Source: Litoditis marina
Taxonomy: Eukaryota; Nematoda; Chromadorea; Rhabditida; Rhabditidae
NCBI GenBank assembly: GCA_964036275.1
Contig: OZ038435.1
Coordinates: forward strand, 25,019,581-25,083,580
Direction of reading: 5' to 3'
Length of the DNA stretch: 64,000 nucleotides
Shown: positions 21,785 through 33,900 of the stretch, piece after piece
Layout: each line of letters begins with the position of its first letter
How positions within the stretch are numbered: the stretch's first letter is position 1
The notes under the pieces: model-generated
What the model saw: only the letters and a program-made list of their open reading frames with translations
What the model was told of the DNA's origin: nothing
The model's database searches: none
Program-made: the position numbers and the translations under genes

Positions 21785-23233
21785 TTATTATATTGTAGTT
21801 TGACCCCCCCCCCCCGGGAAGTGATTATTCAATTTATCACCTGCAATACAAAAGTTTGAGGGTGGGCGGTAAAAAATAAACATTTCCGGTATTGAAGTTC
21901 AGCCCCCCACTCGTTGAAGTTTGACTCCCCACCATTGAAGTTCTACCCCCCGCCGACCCAGGTGGGGGGTAAATAGTAAATGTCGAAGTTGATTTTTGAC
22001 CCCCCCCCTCTCCTAGATTTTCAGGTTTTTACCTAGATTTTCAGGGGGGGGGGGATACTTCGATTTTCCCAACTTTTCGGATCTATCGAATTCCTAGTAA
22101 TTTTCTTGACGTCTTACCATCTCGCTATGAATCTCCACGTACTTTTAAACTTTTTGTACAAATCTAATTAATTCCATTTTCCAAGCATGACGAAATTTTT
22201 TTTCTTCTTTGTTCAGTAGAAAACCCTAAACACCCGCTTGGATTCGGATTTCAAAGCAGGCGATCGAGTATTACTCGATTTCCATGAAATTTTTCTGGTA
22301 GAAGCCAACTAACGAACTCTGAATACAAGTGAAAGCGAGGCTTTGAAAACAAGTCCAAACAAAAGTCTGAAGTATCGAGAAAAACAAGTCCAAAAAGTAG
22401 AAAAGAAAACGAGTCTAAACAATAGTCTACAAGTCTAATAAAAGATAACAAGTTTAGAGAAAAGTCTGAAAATCTGAAGAAAAAAACAAGTTTAAAGGAA
22501 ACGAGTGAAGTCACGGCAAACGCGTCCTTCCCGTTTCCCGTTTTTCCGGATATTTGTCTGATTCTTTCCGGCTCAGTATTCATACGGCGCCTCCATCGTT
22601 ACCGGCTGCGGTCGGAATTTTCCTCTTTACTAACGCAGTTCCGTTCAGAATACTAGAGGTATCTTCGTTGAAATAACCTTTATGTTACGTTGTATTTTTT
22701 TTTACATGTTTTATTCTGTCGATGTAGTTAGAGTGGAACGAGGAAGTTTGAATTATCACAGTTGGTACCTCCTTTCACCCGCGGTACTTCAAGCCAGCAA
22801 GTTATCACTTTTACTTGTAGTGGAATCCTTCAATAGCTCGACTAAACGCATCCTATGGTCTACAGCTAGAAAAACATCAAGAAAACATAATGAAAAACTT
22901 ATCGGTACTAAATTAGCCATACCTTTTTTTATTTCAGGAAACATGTTATCGTCGTTGTATTCTTGTATTCTTGTTTCTTTTCTACTGCCCCACATTCTCA
23001 TGACAATCATGATACTGGTTTTATGTAAACGAAAGAAGAAGGTTGGATTTGTTTATATTATTCTTTGTAATCATTGTCAAATCAGTTTGGACTTGAAATG
23101 TTTGGCAGTTTGTTCCGTCAAACACAGCACGCAACTCAAAAAATTAAAAAAAAAAACTACTAACAGTGTTAACGATTGCCTTCTAGACCTTCACCCTTGT
23201 TACAAAGTAAGCTATCAACTAACCAAAAATTGT
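21438..23233. other. Intergenic region A2 to gene B
   Basis: It holds a 3'-flank block shared with A1 (about 21452-21486), a C/G-tract transposon (21696-22070) with an internal TA repeat, an A/G-rich block with repeated AACAAGT/AAAGTCT words (about 22325-22500), and the first two thirds of an unusually long open frame (22682-23521). Confidence 0.7.
21696..22070. mobile_element. C/G-tract transposon, unit 1 copy a
   Basis: The 375-bp element starts GGAACATTGACTTTTTACCC and ends GATACTTCGATTTTCCC. A 9-bp direct repeat, AACTTTTCG, flanks it at 21687-21695 and 22071-22079. The interior alternates runs of C and G separated by TTGAAGTT-like spacers, with a (TA)n tract near 21750-21780. There is no open frame. 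The 9-bp duplication and inverted ends fit a non-autonomous Mutator-like or similar element. Confidence 0.85.
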
Positions 23234-25849
23234 ATGACTGCGAATTATGAGACCAATACAAAGAACGAAATATTTCAGGCGGTAACATGCAGCAGTACTA
23301 GAAAATCGCCTGCTCCTTCAAACAAAGTCGAACCACCAAGTGGGTTTCATAAAAAGTTCACCCCTGTCAAATCGAAAAATCTAAGACTCTTTGTGAATTT
23401 ACTACTTTTAGTACTTTTTCTCCTTCGAGCAAAATGTTTCACATTTACCGAACTAGTGTTTCAAATTCTCTTTCAATCAACAAACGAACGTTTAGTGCAG
23501 AACATTGCAATACTTGCCTAGTTTTCAATCCCCGAAGCTACTTTTCCTGTGCAATATGAGTGACCAAATTATCGTTGTAGTTTGATCGCGCGGGAACATT
23601 GACTTTTTACCCCCGACCTTTCTGAATTGGTATTGCGTTTGGGGAATTGTAGTTTGACCCCCCCCCCCCCCCCGGGGGGATAATTCAATCTTGCAATACA
23701 AAAGTTTGAGGGTGGGGGGTAAAAAGTAAACATTTCCGGTATTGAAGTTCAGCCCCCACTCGTTGAAGTTTGACCCCCCACCATTGAAGTTCTACTCCCC
23801 GCCGACCCAGGTGGGGGGTAAATAGTAAATGTCGAAGTTGAATTTGGACCCCCCCCCTCTCCTAGATTTTCAGGTTTTAGCTCGGGTGGGGGTTGAAGTG
23901 CTACGGGGGGGACCCAACTAAAGTGGGGGGCGATACTTCAATTTTCCCGATCGCGCGACATGTCGTAACTCACGAGTTTGGACTGAAAAGCAACGGGTCA
24001 CGTTGGGATAGGGCACTATAAACTAGCCTATAGGCCTGCACCGTGCTTTGGGAAAACAATGAATCTTATAACGATGGTCTTAGTTTCCGTTTTCAGAACC
24101 ATCGAGTCCAAGTGCACAGAAAGTGACAAAAGAAGTGGGTTACTATTGAAAACTGAAGAAAACCAATGCTGATGAATTTATTTAGTTTTGGTTTCCAAAC
24201 ATTGGAATAAGTTAAGAAGAAAACCTAGCCCCCACGTAGACCACGCATTATTAGGTTTCACATCCAAAACGAACTACACGTTTTTGACGGATTCTAACCT
24301 GACATAACACTGATCTAGTTGCTCTTTAACCATAGGTATTTGAGCAATTTCATACATAGTTAAGCTACACAACACTCTATTTTATCATTTTTTATGCAAT
24401 CCGAGATTTGTCGACTCTGAAAAACAATTGGGAAAATCTGTCCACTCATTCCAGATTGATGTCGAGATGCCGGCCGAATTACAGGAAGAAGCCACTCAGT
24501 TCTCGCCGCTCAAGCAAAACTCTACGATAAGGGTTCGTTCTATTGTAATCTCTTCAGGTAGCCCCTTCTCTCTTCTGGTATCTTCGGTCTTGCAGTCTGT
24601 TCTCTCTCACTCTTTCTCTCCCTCTTGCAGTATGTTCTCTCTCTCTCTCTTTTGGATTGTGTTCGGCTAGATCTCTTTCTTTGCATCTTTCTCAGCATTC
24701 AGCAACGTTTTGAAATTGTAACTATTCCCTATTCCAACAATTTTAAGATGAGTGCACGTTTCAAATTCACTATCGCTTGAGGTAAGTATCTGCATGTATT
24801 ATGTCTCAACACAGCAGAAACTGAAGTATACAGTACTTTGCGATTTTTTCTATTTACAGCAAGTTCGGCAGGATCTGATAGCGCCGTTCTCGGGATCTGA
24901 CGAGACGAATGAGGATGCCGAGTCACTCAAGGTAACCTCGATACAAAATACAGCCTGATCAAACTACAAACCTAGAAGGACGGTGCTTTCAACGGCCTAA
25001 CTGACAATCTAGCCTTTACTTTACAACTGCTCATAACAAGGCAATATTTTTTTTTGTTAATTTCAGCTTCAGTGTCGTTGAGCCAGGTTTTTCCTAGATT
25101 TGCGCTATTCTAGATAACATTTTTACACGCTCTTGCATCCATTACTTTTCTAAAATGAATTTACTTACTTATCACAATTTACTTACTAGTTATTCTACAA
25201 ATACACTACTTTTAAGGTTCTACACGCCTCCGTAAGATCAGAAAGTTTTCGTATTCCTGGTCAAAAGGTGAAGAGTTCAAAGAAAGTGAAAGAGCCAATA
25301 AAACAAGGTAGGAAATCTGTATTTTAGTGGTTATCACTAAGCAGGTCGTCAAACCTTGCGTAATTTCCCCTTGCAAACCATGTCTTTCTAATAGATGATT
25401 CTAAATACGTATTGAAGAAGGACGAATATGTGGACTAATCTCAACGCTTCGGTCCTCTAAACTGCAATACATTTTTCGATTGCGGTTTCAAGGACCGATA
25501 CATCTGGATTGGTCCATAGTCGTCCTACTTGAAGGGAATTTCGCATAATGTACAAACAGCTGAAATCAAAACTAGTTGCCTTACAGGGAAAGAAGCTGAA
25601 CCAAAAAAGGCGGCGAAAACCCCGGCCAACGTGAAAAGTTCTGAACGGAAACGAAAATCCAAAAACGCCAATAAATCGGACGCGATCAAGAAGAAAAATG
25701 GCACAAAACCGGATCCGGAAAAAGTGCCTAACCGTGAGCAGATGAAGATCGATCGAACGGTGGAGAGCGAACGGGACACCCTCCAGAGCAAGGAGTCAGA
25801 GGCCAAACTACAAGCTACACCCGACTTATCCAGGGAGCAGGAGGCCTAA
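23234..25849 (+). CDS. Gene B: small basic unrecognised protein, about 215 aa, unit 1
   Basis: Exons are 23234-23339, 24097-24134, 24455-24532, 24860-24931, 25217-25307 and 25587-25849 (stop TAA), with phases in full agreement. The chosen ATG opens the segment MTANYETNTKNEIFQ; the frame is open further upstream but is broken there in unit 2. The middle exons are acidic (EMPAELQEEATQFSP; GSDETNEDAESLK). The last exon is rich in Lys, Arg and Glu (SERKRKSKNANKSDAIKKK), typical of a disordered nuclear protein. The exon 25217 acceptor is an unusual TTTTAAG. No domain is recognised. The gene is convergent with PQBP1, with stop codons 528 bp apart. A candidate AATAAA lies at 26199-26204. The copy in unit 2 keeps every splice site and the full frame. 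Confidence 0.65.
23593..23948. mobile_element. C/G-tract transposon, unit 1 copy b
   Basis: The 356-bp copy has the same ends as copy a (GGAACATTGACTTTTTACCC and TACTTCAATTTTCCC). A perfect 9-bp duplication, GATCGCGCG, flanks it at 23584-23592 and 23949-23957. It lies in gene B intron 1, in the same orientation as copy a about 1.5 kb upstream. The two therefore flank the long open frame 22682-23521 as direct repeats. Confidence 0.88.
25416..25528. mobile_element. Hairpin MITE (GACGATTATGTGG family), second copy in unit 1
   Basis: The inverted arms AGAAGGACGAATATGTGGAC and CCATAGTCGTCCTAC enclose the family's conserved centre. TTGA flanks both sides. The element lies in gene B intron 5, and unit 2 has the counterpart 46881-46993. 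Confidence 0.8.
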
Positions 25850-26376
25850 CCCCACCTCGCTCCACGTCGCTTTGCGCAATTCAACGATCATTCTTCTAAA
25901 CGTGAGTCGGACTTTTATTACTAGTTCAGCGTGTGGTAAAACGTGGGAAATACTACGTTTCCCCTTTACGCAAGCACTAAAATATAGGTGTTAAAAAGGG
26001 ATCTAAACTTGAGCCTCGATGCGAATTATCTCTCTTTTCAAACACATATATCTTATTATTCAACTTATCACTATGAAAATACTCCCATTATTTTCTACCT
26101 AATTCTGATAATTCCAGGCAAGTGCAATTATCGAGGCAACTCAAGACGCCTTCATTTCCACTGTCTCGTTTAGGATGATTATGTTCAGTGTTCTCATTAA
26201 TAAACAATGCGAAGAAGTGTACTTTTACCGTTTTTCGCCTATACAGTACATAACATCTAATGAGTTTTATGTCTTAGAACAATTTAAAGCAAGCGATCAT
26301 TCCAAAATTCATGATAACAACCCAATGTACAAAATACGACAATTTGAAAAAGAGAGATGATTCTGACACCAACGAA
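25850..26376. other. Convergent 3' region of gene B and PQBP1, unit 1
   Basis: The two stop codons face each other across this stretch. An AATAAA on the plus strand lies at 26199-26204. No further gene is seen. Unit 2 (47315-47833) differs mainly by small indels. Confidence 0.6.
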
Positions 26377-29300
26377 CTAGAAGTCGTCCTCTTCATCCTG
26401 TTTTTTCTTCTGTTGTCGTAGGATAGCTCCGGGTGCGGGATAGGGTCTTTGCTGGAAAAGTGGTCCACTGGCCGTGACATCCGCCCCAGTTTTGTCGTGC
26501 GCACGAAGACCAGAAGACCATTTTCCACTGAAAAATTATAACTTTGGAAAGTTTTTCTTATACACATTGTGTTTGTGAAGGAAATGTCGAAATAAAACAT
26601 TTGTTTATTTCCAAACTTATTTCATTAAATTACTAGGTCACCGTTGAAGCGATAATCATAATGAATCAGCGGTAGCCAACAGTAAATTTCAAATTGTAGC
26701 TCAAAACCCGAAAGACGGTTCGGCAAATGATATCACAACTTCATAATCTTGTGGTCAATTATGGCTCGAACTCATAGAACAAAGATCTCCAAATGGGCCA
26801 AATCAGATAGAAACGGATGAAATATAAACGTACACTGGAGCTTCACCATAGGCGGCTGGGTCCATAGGATCAATTCCCTTCTTCCTAGCTCGCTCTGAAA
26901 ACAAGAACATGTGAAAATGCAATTCATTGCATTACATACCGTGTAGAGGAAATCATGTTGAGTCTGTCTCAATATAGTCAGTGTGATCCGATTTCTTTCG
27001 GTATCACACACCAGTAAGGTGTAAAGTAAGCCTCATTCTTCAAAAATGAGTCCATTTTTATGAATATATGCCGACTATTCAAATTTCGGAAAACGTGTAT
27101 CTTGACAGTTTTTCACTGCCTTTTCTCCTGAAACTTTTTTGAATCAACAAGTTGCGACTATTACCTTCAAAAGAAACCCACTATTTGCCCTAAAACGCGT
27201 CCAATTTTATAATTTCAGATCAAAACAAAATTGCCTGTTTTTAGAAGTGCTCAGCTACTGACGCACTCAAAACTCACTCAATTTATCCCGATCGTCCATT
27301 TTCTCCACGGCTTCCTGGTCAGAATCAGAGCTAAGAGAGCCCTCGGAATCATTCTGCAAATGAAGTACCACATAGACACAGCCATTGACAAATGATGCTT
27401 AAAGACAATGTTGATCAAAAAGAAAAACTCACTCGCTTCCGTTTAGATGGTGCTTTCGGGGGATTCTTAATTAGTTGTTCACTGGATGGTGGAGCAGCCT
27501 AGAACAGCAAACAACTCATTTTAAAAAGAGAAGCCCGAGAAACTAGGAAGAAATCGAAATTAATCCACTTTGGACACCGATAAAAAATAAACATAGTCAA
27601 AATGAACTGAAATGCAACTGAAATGAACGAGCGTAACTCTAAAAACGAACATGATACCCTAGCAAAAGTGTACAGGGCCTAACATACTACGGGCGGCTGC
27701 GGGCGTCTGCGGCTGCGTGCGTCTGCGGCTGAGTGGTGGTTTTGACGCGCCGCCCCGCAGACGCACGCAGACGCCCGCAAACGCACTCTGATTGAAGTAT
27801 GTACGCGCGTTTGCGTCTGGCTGCGGCTGACTGCGGCGCTGCTATCTTCAGAGTGATTTTGGAGAACTCAGACTGATAATTGATAGTAATAAGTGTTTCA
27901 ATATGCTCTCTGAGAAACCCGTTAAGTTGTGGTTATCGAGCTCCCTTCTCTTTCAACCCATTAAAAATGGGAAGATCAGAATAGTGAATGCTCTTCGGGA
28001 TGTTTTTGTCGCTTTCCCTCCCACATTTCATTCTTCTTGCTTTTAAAAGCCTTTTCGATTCGAAACGTTCAAATCATAAGAAAAAAATATGGAAAAACTT
28101 AATGAAAACCATGTAAATGACAAAGGATTATTTTTATTAATTATTAGGAAAGAAACTGATATAAATTAAATGATGTTTTTTCAAGTGTTTTTGGGTTTAA
28201 ACACAATTGATTCTTACAGACGCAGAGAGCCGCCGCGGCACTATTGAATCAATCCATTATTGCCGCAAAGCCTGTTTGCGGCTGTTGGCGGCCCCGTGCG
28301 GCGCCGCCCGCAGACGCCCGCAGCCGCTTTTGCCCGCAAAAGTATGAATGCCCGCCAAAACGCCGAGAGCCGCAGCCAGCCGCACATTGGATCAATAGTC
28401 TGAGGGCGCTATACTTATATCATATGCCGCCCGCAGACGCCCGCAGCCGCCCGTAGTATGTTTGGGCCTTAAGTTTTAGAAAGAGACGAAAATGAGGATG
28501 TATCGACGCCATTTTTATGGGAGTCTTTAAACTATGAAAACAAAATCATGCCAGCTCCAGCTTTGATGATACATACCGGAAGAGCAATGTCCAGAATAGA
28601 AGAATCTGTTTTTCCGCTCAGCTCTCTAGCCACGCGCGGAGCCGGCTCTCCAATAACAGCAGAAGGATGTCTCGGGGAGACCCAGCACACCTGCATAACA
28701 GAGTTTTAAGAATATATGACTGTTAACCGATGATACCATCCTTTAATACATTCCTGGAGCCGTCTCTAATAATGCCGCCCTCCATGAAAGCAACATCCAA
28801 TAAACATAATGGAAATTTATGAATAGATATGTGTACGTTTTTTACTCAGAAAGTCAGAATAGAGATAGAACTACTCTCGGTCTCGTGGACCAGACCAAAA
28901 GCTTATGTGGACTATAATAAAAATTATCATAGCTTCCCATCCCCGATTACATATGAAACATACCTCATCAGTATCTTGATTCCAATAATAATGTCGCCCA
29001 ATACCACTGTCGTATACCTCCACCCATCCCTCCGGCAATGGAAACTTGCCCAACATTCTACGACATTTTCTCAGGTATGACTCGGGAAGTCTGAGAAATA
29101 AAAATGTGATTACTCTAAGAGAAGATGCTAATTTTGGTATTGATGCGCGTTTTTATTAACAAATGCATGTCGTTGTAATCGCCGAACCAATATCGTAATC
29201 TAAATGCCTATAGGCTATTTCGATCGCGGGTAAGTGGATAAATAAAGACAATGGTCAAATGGAATAGTTATATTGTTCAGTAGTAGACTTTCTGTCTATA

Positions 29301-30173
29301 CCTGTTAACATGTTAGTTGATTAGCATAGTGCGCGTTCACCTGTTACCTGTGAAGTGACGTGTTCTACTTTGTTGCCTATTATGTGCATTGTCTATCCTC
29401 TGTTCTACAGGTATAACTTCTGTTTTGACATCTGTAGTGTTATTAGTGTTTGTCCTAGTCATCTGAGGATACAACACGTATATTCAAGCATTCAGCGTGT
29501 TCCAGTCATTTTGTTTCGTGCTTTCGCGGTTCAGCAAGTCTGGTCTGAGGTCTACTATTAGTCTTAGGTTTTCCTCGTATATCTGTGAGTCCAAACTGCA
29601 TTTTTTAACATTGTAGTACATTGCGTAGATTGCCAATGCAAACCAGTTGAAGTCTCTAAAATAGTTGTCAACTATACGCTGCGGGCTGCGGGCAGCCTTG
29701 AACTAGTAAACCGCAAATTCAAACGTACAAAACAAACAACAATTTAGCTTAAATCCCCACCTAGCGGAACTAACAAGCGAACACCGAACAGTATAAGCGA
29801 ATGCGGTAACTGTAAAGCTACAAGCTTAGTCAAGGCGAATGCTCCAACATACCTCGCTTCAAGAATTCCCTCGCGCCAATGATCATAACAATATTCCACA
29901 CACAAATGATAAGGATTGTATTTATTCGGACATCCAGGGGCGCCAGCTATGTTTTCCTCGAACGTTTTCTCCTTTGCTTCTGTGTGAGAGTCATAACTCT
30001 CGGCAATTACTTCCTCCGTTGCTGAAAAACTTCACTATATATAGAGTAAACTAGCTGGACTGCTGACAAAATTTAAGCTTGACTAAATGTACTTTGATTT
30101 CTTTCATGTATTTACCTGACTTTATTATACCGCGCTTCTGCAGTCGAGCCAACAGAGCGGGTGGAAGAGCCAT
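26377..30173 (-). CDS. PQBP1: PQBP1 orthologue, copy 1, 273 aa, 8 exons
   Basis: Exons in transcript order are 30173-30116, 30021-29853, 29090-28964, 28690-28577, 27498-27433, 27353-27278, 26894-26834 and 26527-26377. The total is 822 nt with every phase consistent. PQBP1 is a nuclear WW-domain protein of the spliceosome. Family marks are the N-terminus [18 protein letters not shown], a [12 protein letters not shown] segment, a WW domain at about residues 94-124 (W98, paired aromatics Y110-Y111-W112, W121) and [12 protein letters not shown]. The C-terminus has [17 protein letters not shown] and then YPAPGAIL, which matches the site PQBP1 uses to bind the U5 protein TXNL4A. Length is close to human PQBP1 (265 aa). 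The long polar-residue repeat of vertebrate PQBP1 is short here. Residue 85 is Cys, but Arg in copy 2. Confidence 0.95.
27675..28468. mobile_element. GC-rich foldback element in PQBP1 intron 4, unit 1 only
   Basis: Inverted ends of about 40 bp (left starts GGGCCTAACATACTACGGG; right ends CCCGTAGTATGTTTGGGCC) enclose 794 bp. The termini are made of GCGGCTGCGGGCGTCTGC-type words and the centre is A/T-rich. The element is absent from unit 2, which carries a different foldback element at nearly the same spot. No clear target duplication was found. Confidence 0.8.
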
Positions 30174-30929
30174 CTAAAGAGAACGAATGTTAACAAATAA
30201 AAGTGAATACAAAAAAGTAAACATAAATATAAGACTTTGCTGCAGCCTGAAATTGATAAGAAAAAATAATGAATTCGAGAAAAATCAGCTTTGATACAAC
30301 AAATGTGATATTTATTTAATAGCTCACAGCCATACAACTCAGACATTTGCTAGAATAACTAATGGACAAACATTTAAGAAGAGATAATAACCTAGAATAT
30401 TGAAAAATTCGCCTTGTTAAATAATGAATGTTAAGACGATTTGAAATTTCGGAAATACAACTTTCTACACAGCCAAATTATAAAGTTATTGTCCGGCTGT
30501 TGTTAATGACTCCCGCCACGAAAGCGGCCAGAGTTTTAGCGCGTAAACAGAATTTTCAAAAAGGTCTGGGTTGATGACGTCTCCGATCCATCCAATATTT
30601 TGAGTATATTCTTACATTTGTAGTTTGGTCCAAGTGCTATCTTTTGATCTACGTTGTTTGCGTCAGCGCACATTGATTTATTGTGGTGTTCTCGGTCAAC
30701 TCGCTCATTGTCATCATTGGCTCAGGCCGTGCGGGTGCGCAGCGTCTTTCGGTCGTTGTAGATCCAAATCAGCTCCTTATTTTTCGTCATTATTGCTAAT
30801 ATTCGGAACTTTGTAGTTCGGATGTTTACCTCTCGTTTATATAGACATGGGAATGAAAGAATTAACCATCATTGTTAGTTAATTATTCCTTGTCTTTCCT
30901 GTTCCTACTAACTAACTACTATCGTTAGA
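30174..30929. promoter_or_regulatory. Duplicated PQBP1 divergent promoter region, unit 1
   Basis: This stretch is the unit-1 copy of 51141-51900. In the unduplicated right-hand context it separates PQBP1 (-) from the CENP-C-motif gene (+), so it probably contains promoter elements for both directions. Here the plus-direction output faces the truncated RBR gene instead. Promoter function is inferred from position only; no specific motif was identified. Confidence 0.5.
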
Positions 30930-33900
30930 ATGACCGTCATGGGAGGTGAGATTCATCTGACACTCATCTTCTCGGGTTTTAGGCAAAACGGGTGCGGGTC
31001 AGTGAAAATTAAATGTGCGCAACTTCAAAATAAACCAGATTCCTGCAAAAGAGTTGATGTTTAACATTTAATGTATTTTAAGTGCTGTTTGGTTTGATAC
31101 TGCAGTTAAAAGTGCACCAAGAAAAAAGTTTTCCTGTTCAAATGCGTGAAACTTGATCATTTCGCATCCAAAATCGTCAATTTTTTATGATATTGGCAGA
31201 ATAGGTTCCTTTTTTAATGACTGTTTGATCAACTTTACTGGAGTATGTTTGTCACTGCTCTATTTCCATTTCCAGCGGTGACTCATTATTTCTGTGCCAC
31301 CTGTGTCCAGGGCCAGGCGAAGGCCTGTTGCGAGGAGGGGCGGGTGGCTGGAGCCGGAATGGGAATCCCCTGTCTACAAGTCGGTTGCAACGGATACATC
31401 AATGCCGGTGATTATTACCTATTGAATTACTTGACAGTTACTTAGTTGTCCCGTTCCTCAAAGGGCGGTTGCTCTACTGCGGGACCCAAATATTCTTCCA
31501 AACTTCTCTCATCAGTTATAGATGTGTATTGCTGTGAAGTATGGTTGCTGTATCCGACGGTAGGTTCTCACTGGTGTATATTTCACAAGTAGGCGCCAGT
31601 TTTCGATTTGAATAAAAGATTTGATTTTTTTCGACTCGCTGTAACTGGTCGAACAACTTTAGTAGAGTATGAATGTACGCCATCCGTCGTAATACCACTT
31701 GTTATTCATTCTTTTGGAATTTATAGAATACGAGCTTCGTGTCTGGAATTAGGCTGAAAGTTATGATGCTCAATTTTCATTTCATTTTCGAGCACATCAA
31801 GTTTTTGGTTCTTTGTTTCCTGCTCTCGTAGAAATAGTTTCACTTTCGACCGAAAATCTGTTGAACCCTTCCTTACAGCCGCGTTGCGTGCAGCCGGTGT
31901 GGATAAGCAAGTGATTGGCCAACTGGAAAAGAGGCTGGAACAGGAGGCTCTCGCCCTGGCTGGACTACCTGTTGAAAGGTACATTTCGGAAGCAGACTTT
32001 AGTGAAGTTGTCCAAATAGTCATAGAAATCTGATAAACGCTCCTTTTCAACCAAAATCATGGAAATTTTACCACTATTTAATGCACAATCATTAATTTCA
32101 CGTATTTGAATGGAGCAACGGATTTATTTGTGTTGTGTTTAATAGTTCCGTCTTAGTGGTGTATCGATAGTTGACCGCGGCAGTGATCTCAACGTTTTTC
32201 AGGTGCAAATATTGTCATTTCGGGGTTGTGATGGAAGCTACTCCAGAAGAAAACAAGGTTTTCGCCTGTACCAACTGCACGGCCGAGTTTTGCCGGTAAA
32301 TTCATTTTGTTTTAATTATTCGTCCAATTCGAGTGCAAAGTGTATATAGCCCGGATTAGGACCCTTTACCAAACTTTTGGGAGGGCAGTGCAATACGTAT
32401 AACCACCGTATTACGGTTACTACGAATACAAACCATTAATGTCTCTTTGTGTTGAACAAAAAAAAATTAATTTCGTTTCATATTCGTTTGAGTTGAACTC
32501 CATGACACTATAACCGTGTCTGATGACAACTTTACTACAAGCGTTAATGGCCGAGAAAACATTCTTTTGCTCATTATGTAACTTGATTTCCTCATTTCTT
32601 TCCAGTCTCTGCAAGCGTGACTGGGAGCTTCACGTGGGTCGGCGATGTGATGAGTTCTGCAATGCTGTCGACGAGGCCCGCAAGAAACTGTAAGAATTAT
32701 AGTTGTATTCATACACTTTCATGCGCACACTCTAGTAAACCTGTCTGAATACTCTTTTCGAAAATGCTTCCAGTATTCCACAAAAAGTATGGGTTTTTTC
32801 AGGTATTCAGACCGTTTTTATTGGTCTGTTATGCAATTTGTATATATTTCTCTTTTTGTTCATTTATTTTATTATCAGTCATTTTTTACAATTGCAGCGA
32901 GAACGAGCTGACAGCCGCCATGATCCACACTTGTCCCAGATGTCAGCTGAGCTTCGAAAAGGTGAGAAGTTGTATAGTCTCTTTCATTCCTACTGAGACT
33001 CGTACAGTAGTATTACAAAACATTAGGCCGGTTTTAATAACGTGCATGCTATCGGGAAGGTTATAAGTATTAGCCTTACAGCATGATAACCAAGAGTGTT
33101 GAAAAATGTTTTTGACAAAGCTAAAGTTTGCTGTTTGCATTAGAAAAAAACTTTGGAAAATGCGACAATGAATCAAACGTGCGCGAAAAATTCGTTGGAT
33201 GGTCGATTGAAGCATTTTCTCTGAATCCGTAGCAATTATTATGCTGGAGAATAGTAGTAATTGGCCATCAAGCGTGTACATATCTAATATGGTAAAACTG
33301 TAATCAATCAACTTACGAGTTCAATTGTCGGTCACCTGCTTTGACATTATAGACATTTTTCAATTTACGTCGATTTAGTAGACTCACGAAGATTTAAATC
33401 ATTATATGTTCTTCTAGGCTTAAATTGATCCCATAACCCATAAAAATAGTCTTATAGTTAAAAAAAGCCGTAGTTCAAAGAGTTGAAGATTCCTATTATG
33501 GCGGGAGATCCACAAAAGTCAATAGTCACTTAATAGTTGACCGGTTGATCCATCCGGTTGAGATTTTAAGAGGTTACAGCCCCCCATCGTCTGTTTACCA
33601 GAGTTTGATGAGACAGTTGTTTTTATAGGAGGACGGCTGCAACAAGATGACATGTCGTTGCGGTCTGAAGATGTGCTATGTGTGCAGGGCCGTCGGCATA
33701 AAGTACAGCCACTTCTGCGAGTAAGTTATTTTTTGTCGGTTGCTTCGGCATGGTAGTACTTCTGTCTCGGTGGCTGTGGTGTCCCCCTCCTCCTTCACCC
33801 TCTCACGTAAGCACACTCACTTTATCTCCTCGTTCTCTCTCATTCTATCTCTCTCTCTCTCTCTTTCTTTCTCTCTATCTCTCTCTGGTAACAAAATGTA

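Larger units (their letters stand above)
10055..30937 (+). repeat. Tandem segmental duplication, unit 1 (about 20.9 kb)
   Basis: The sequence from 10055 onward recurs from 30938 onward in the same order and orientation, with only scattered substitutions, small indels and separate transposon insertions. The unit holds RBR exons from RING1 onward, the basic exons, gene A2, gene B and PQBP1. The left breakpoint lies eight bases before the 3' end of the RING1 exon. The right breakpoint lies in the leader between PQBP1 and the next gene. The junction shows at most one base of microhomology (a C). Unit 1 keeps the intact left context and so represents the ancestral left end. Confidence 0.97.

Noticed and set aside
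21696..23948. LTR retrotransposon with the two C/G-tract elements as long terminal repeats
   Set aside because: Each element has its own, different 9-bp target duplication, so they inserted independently.
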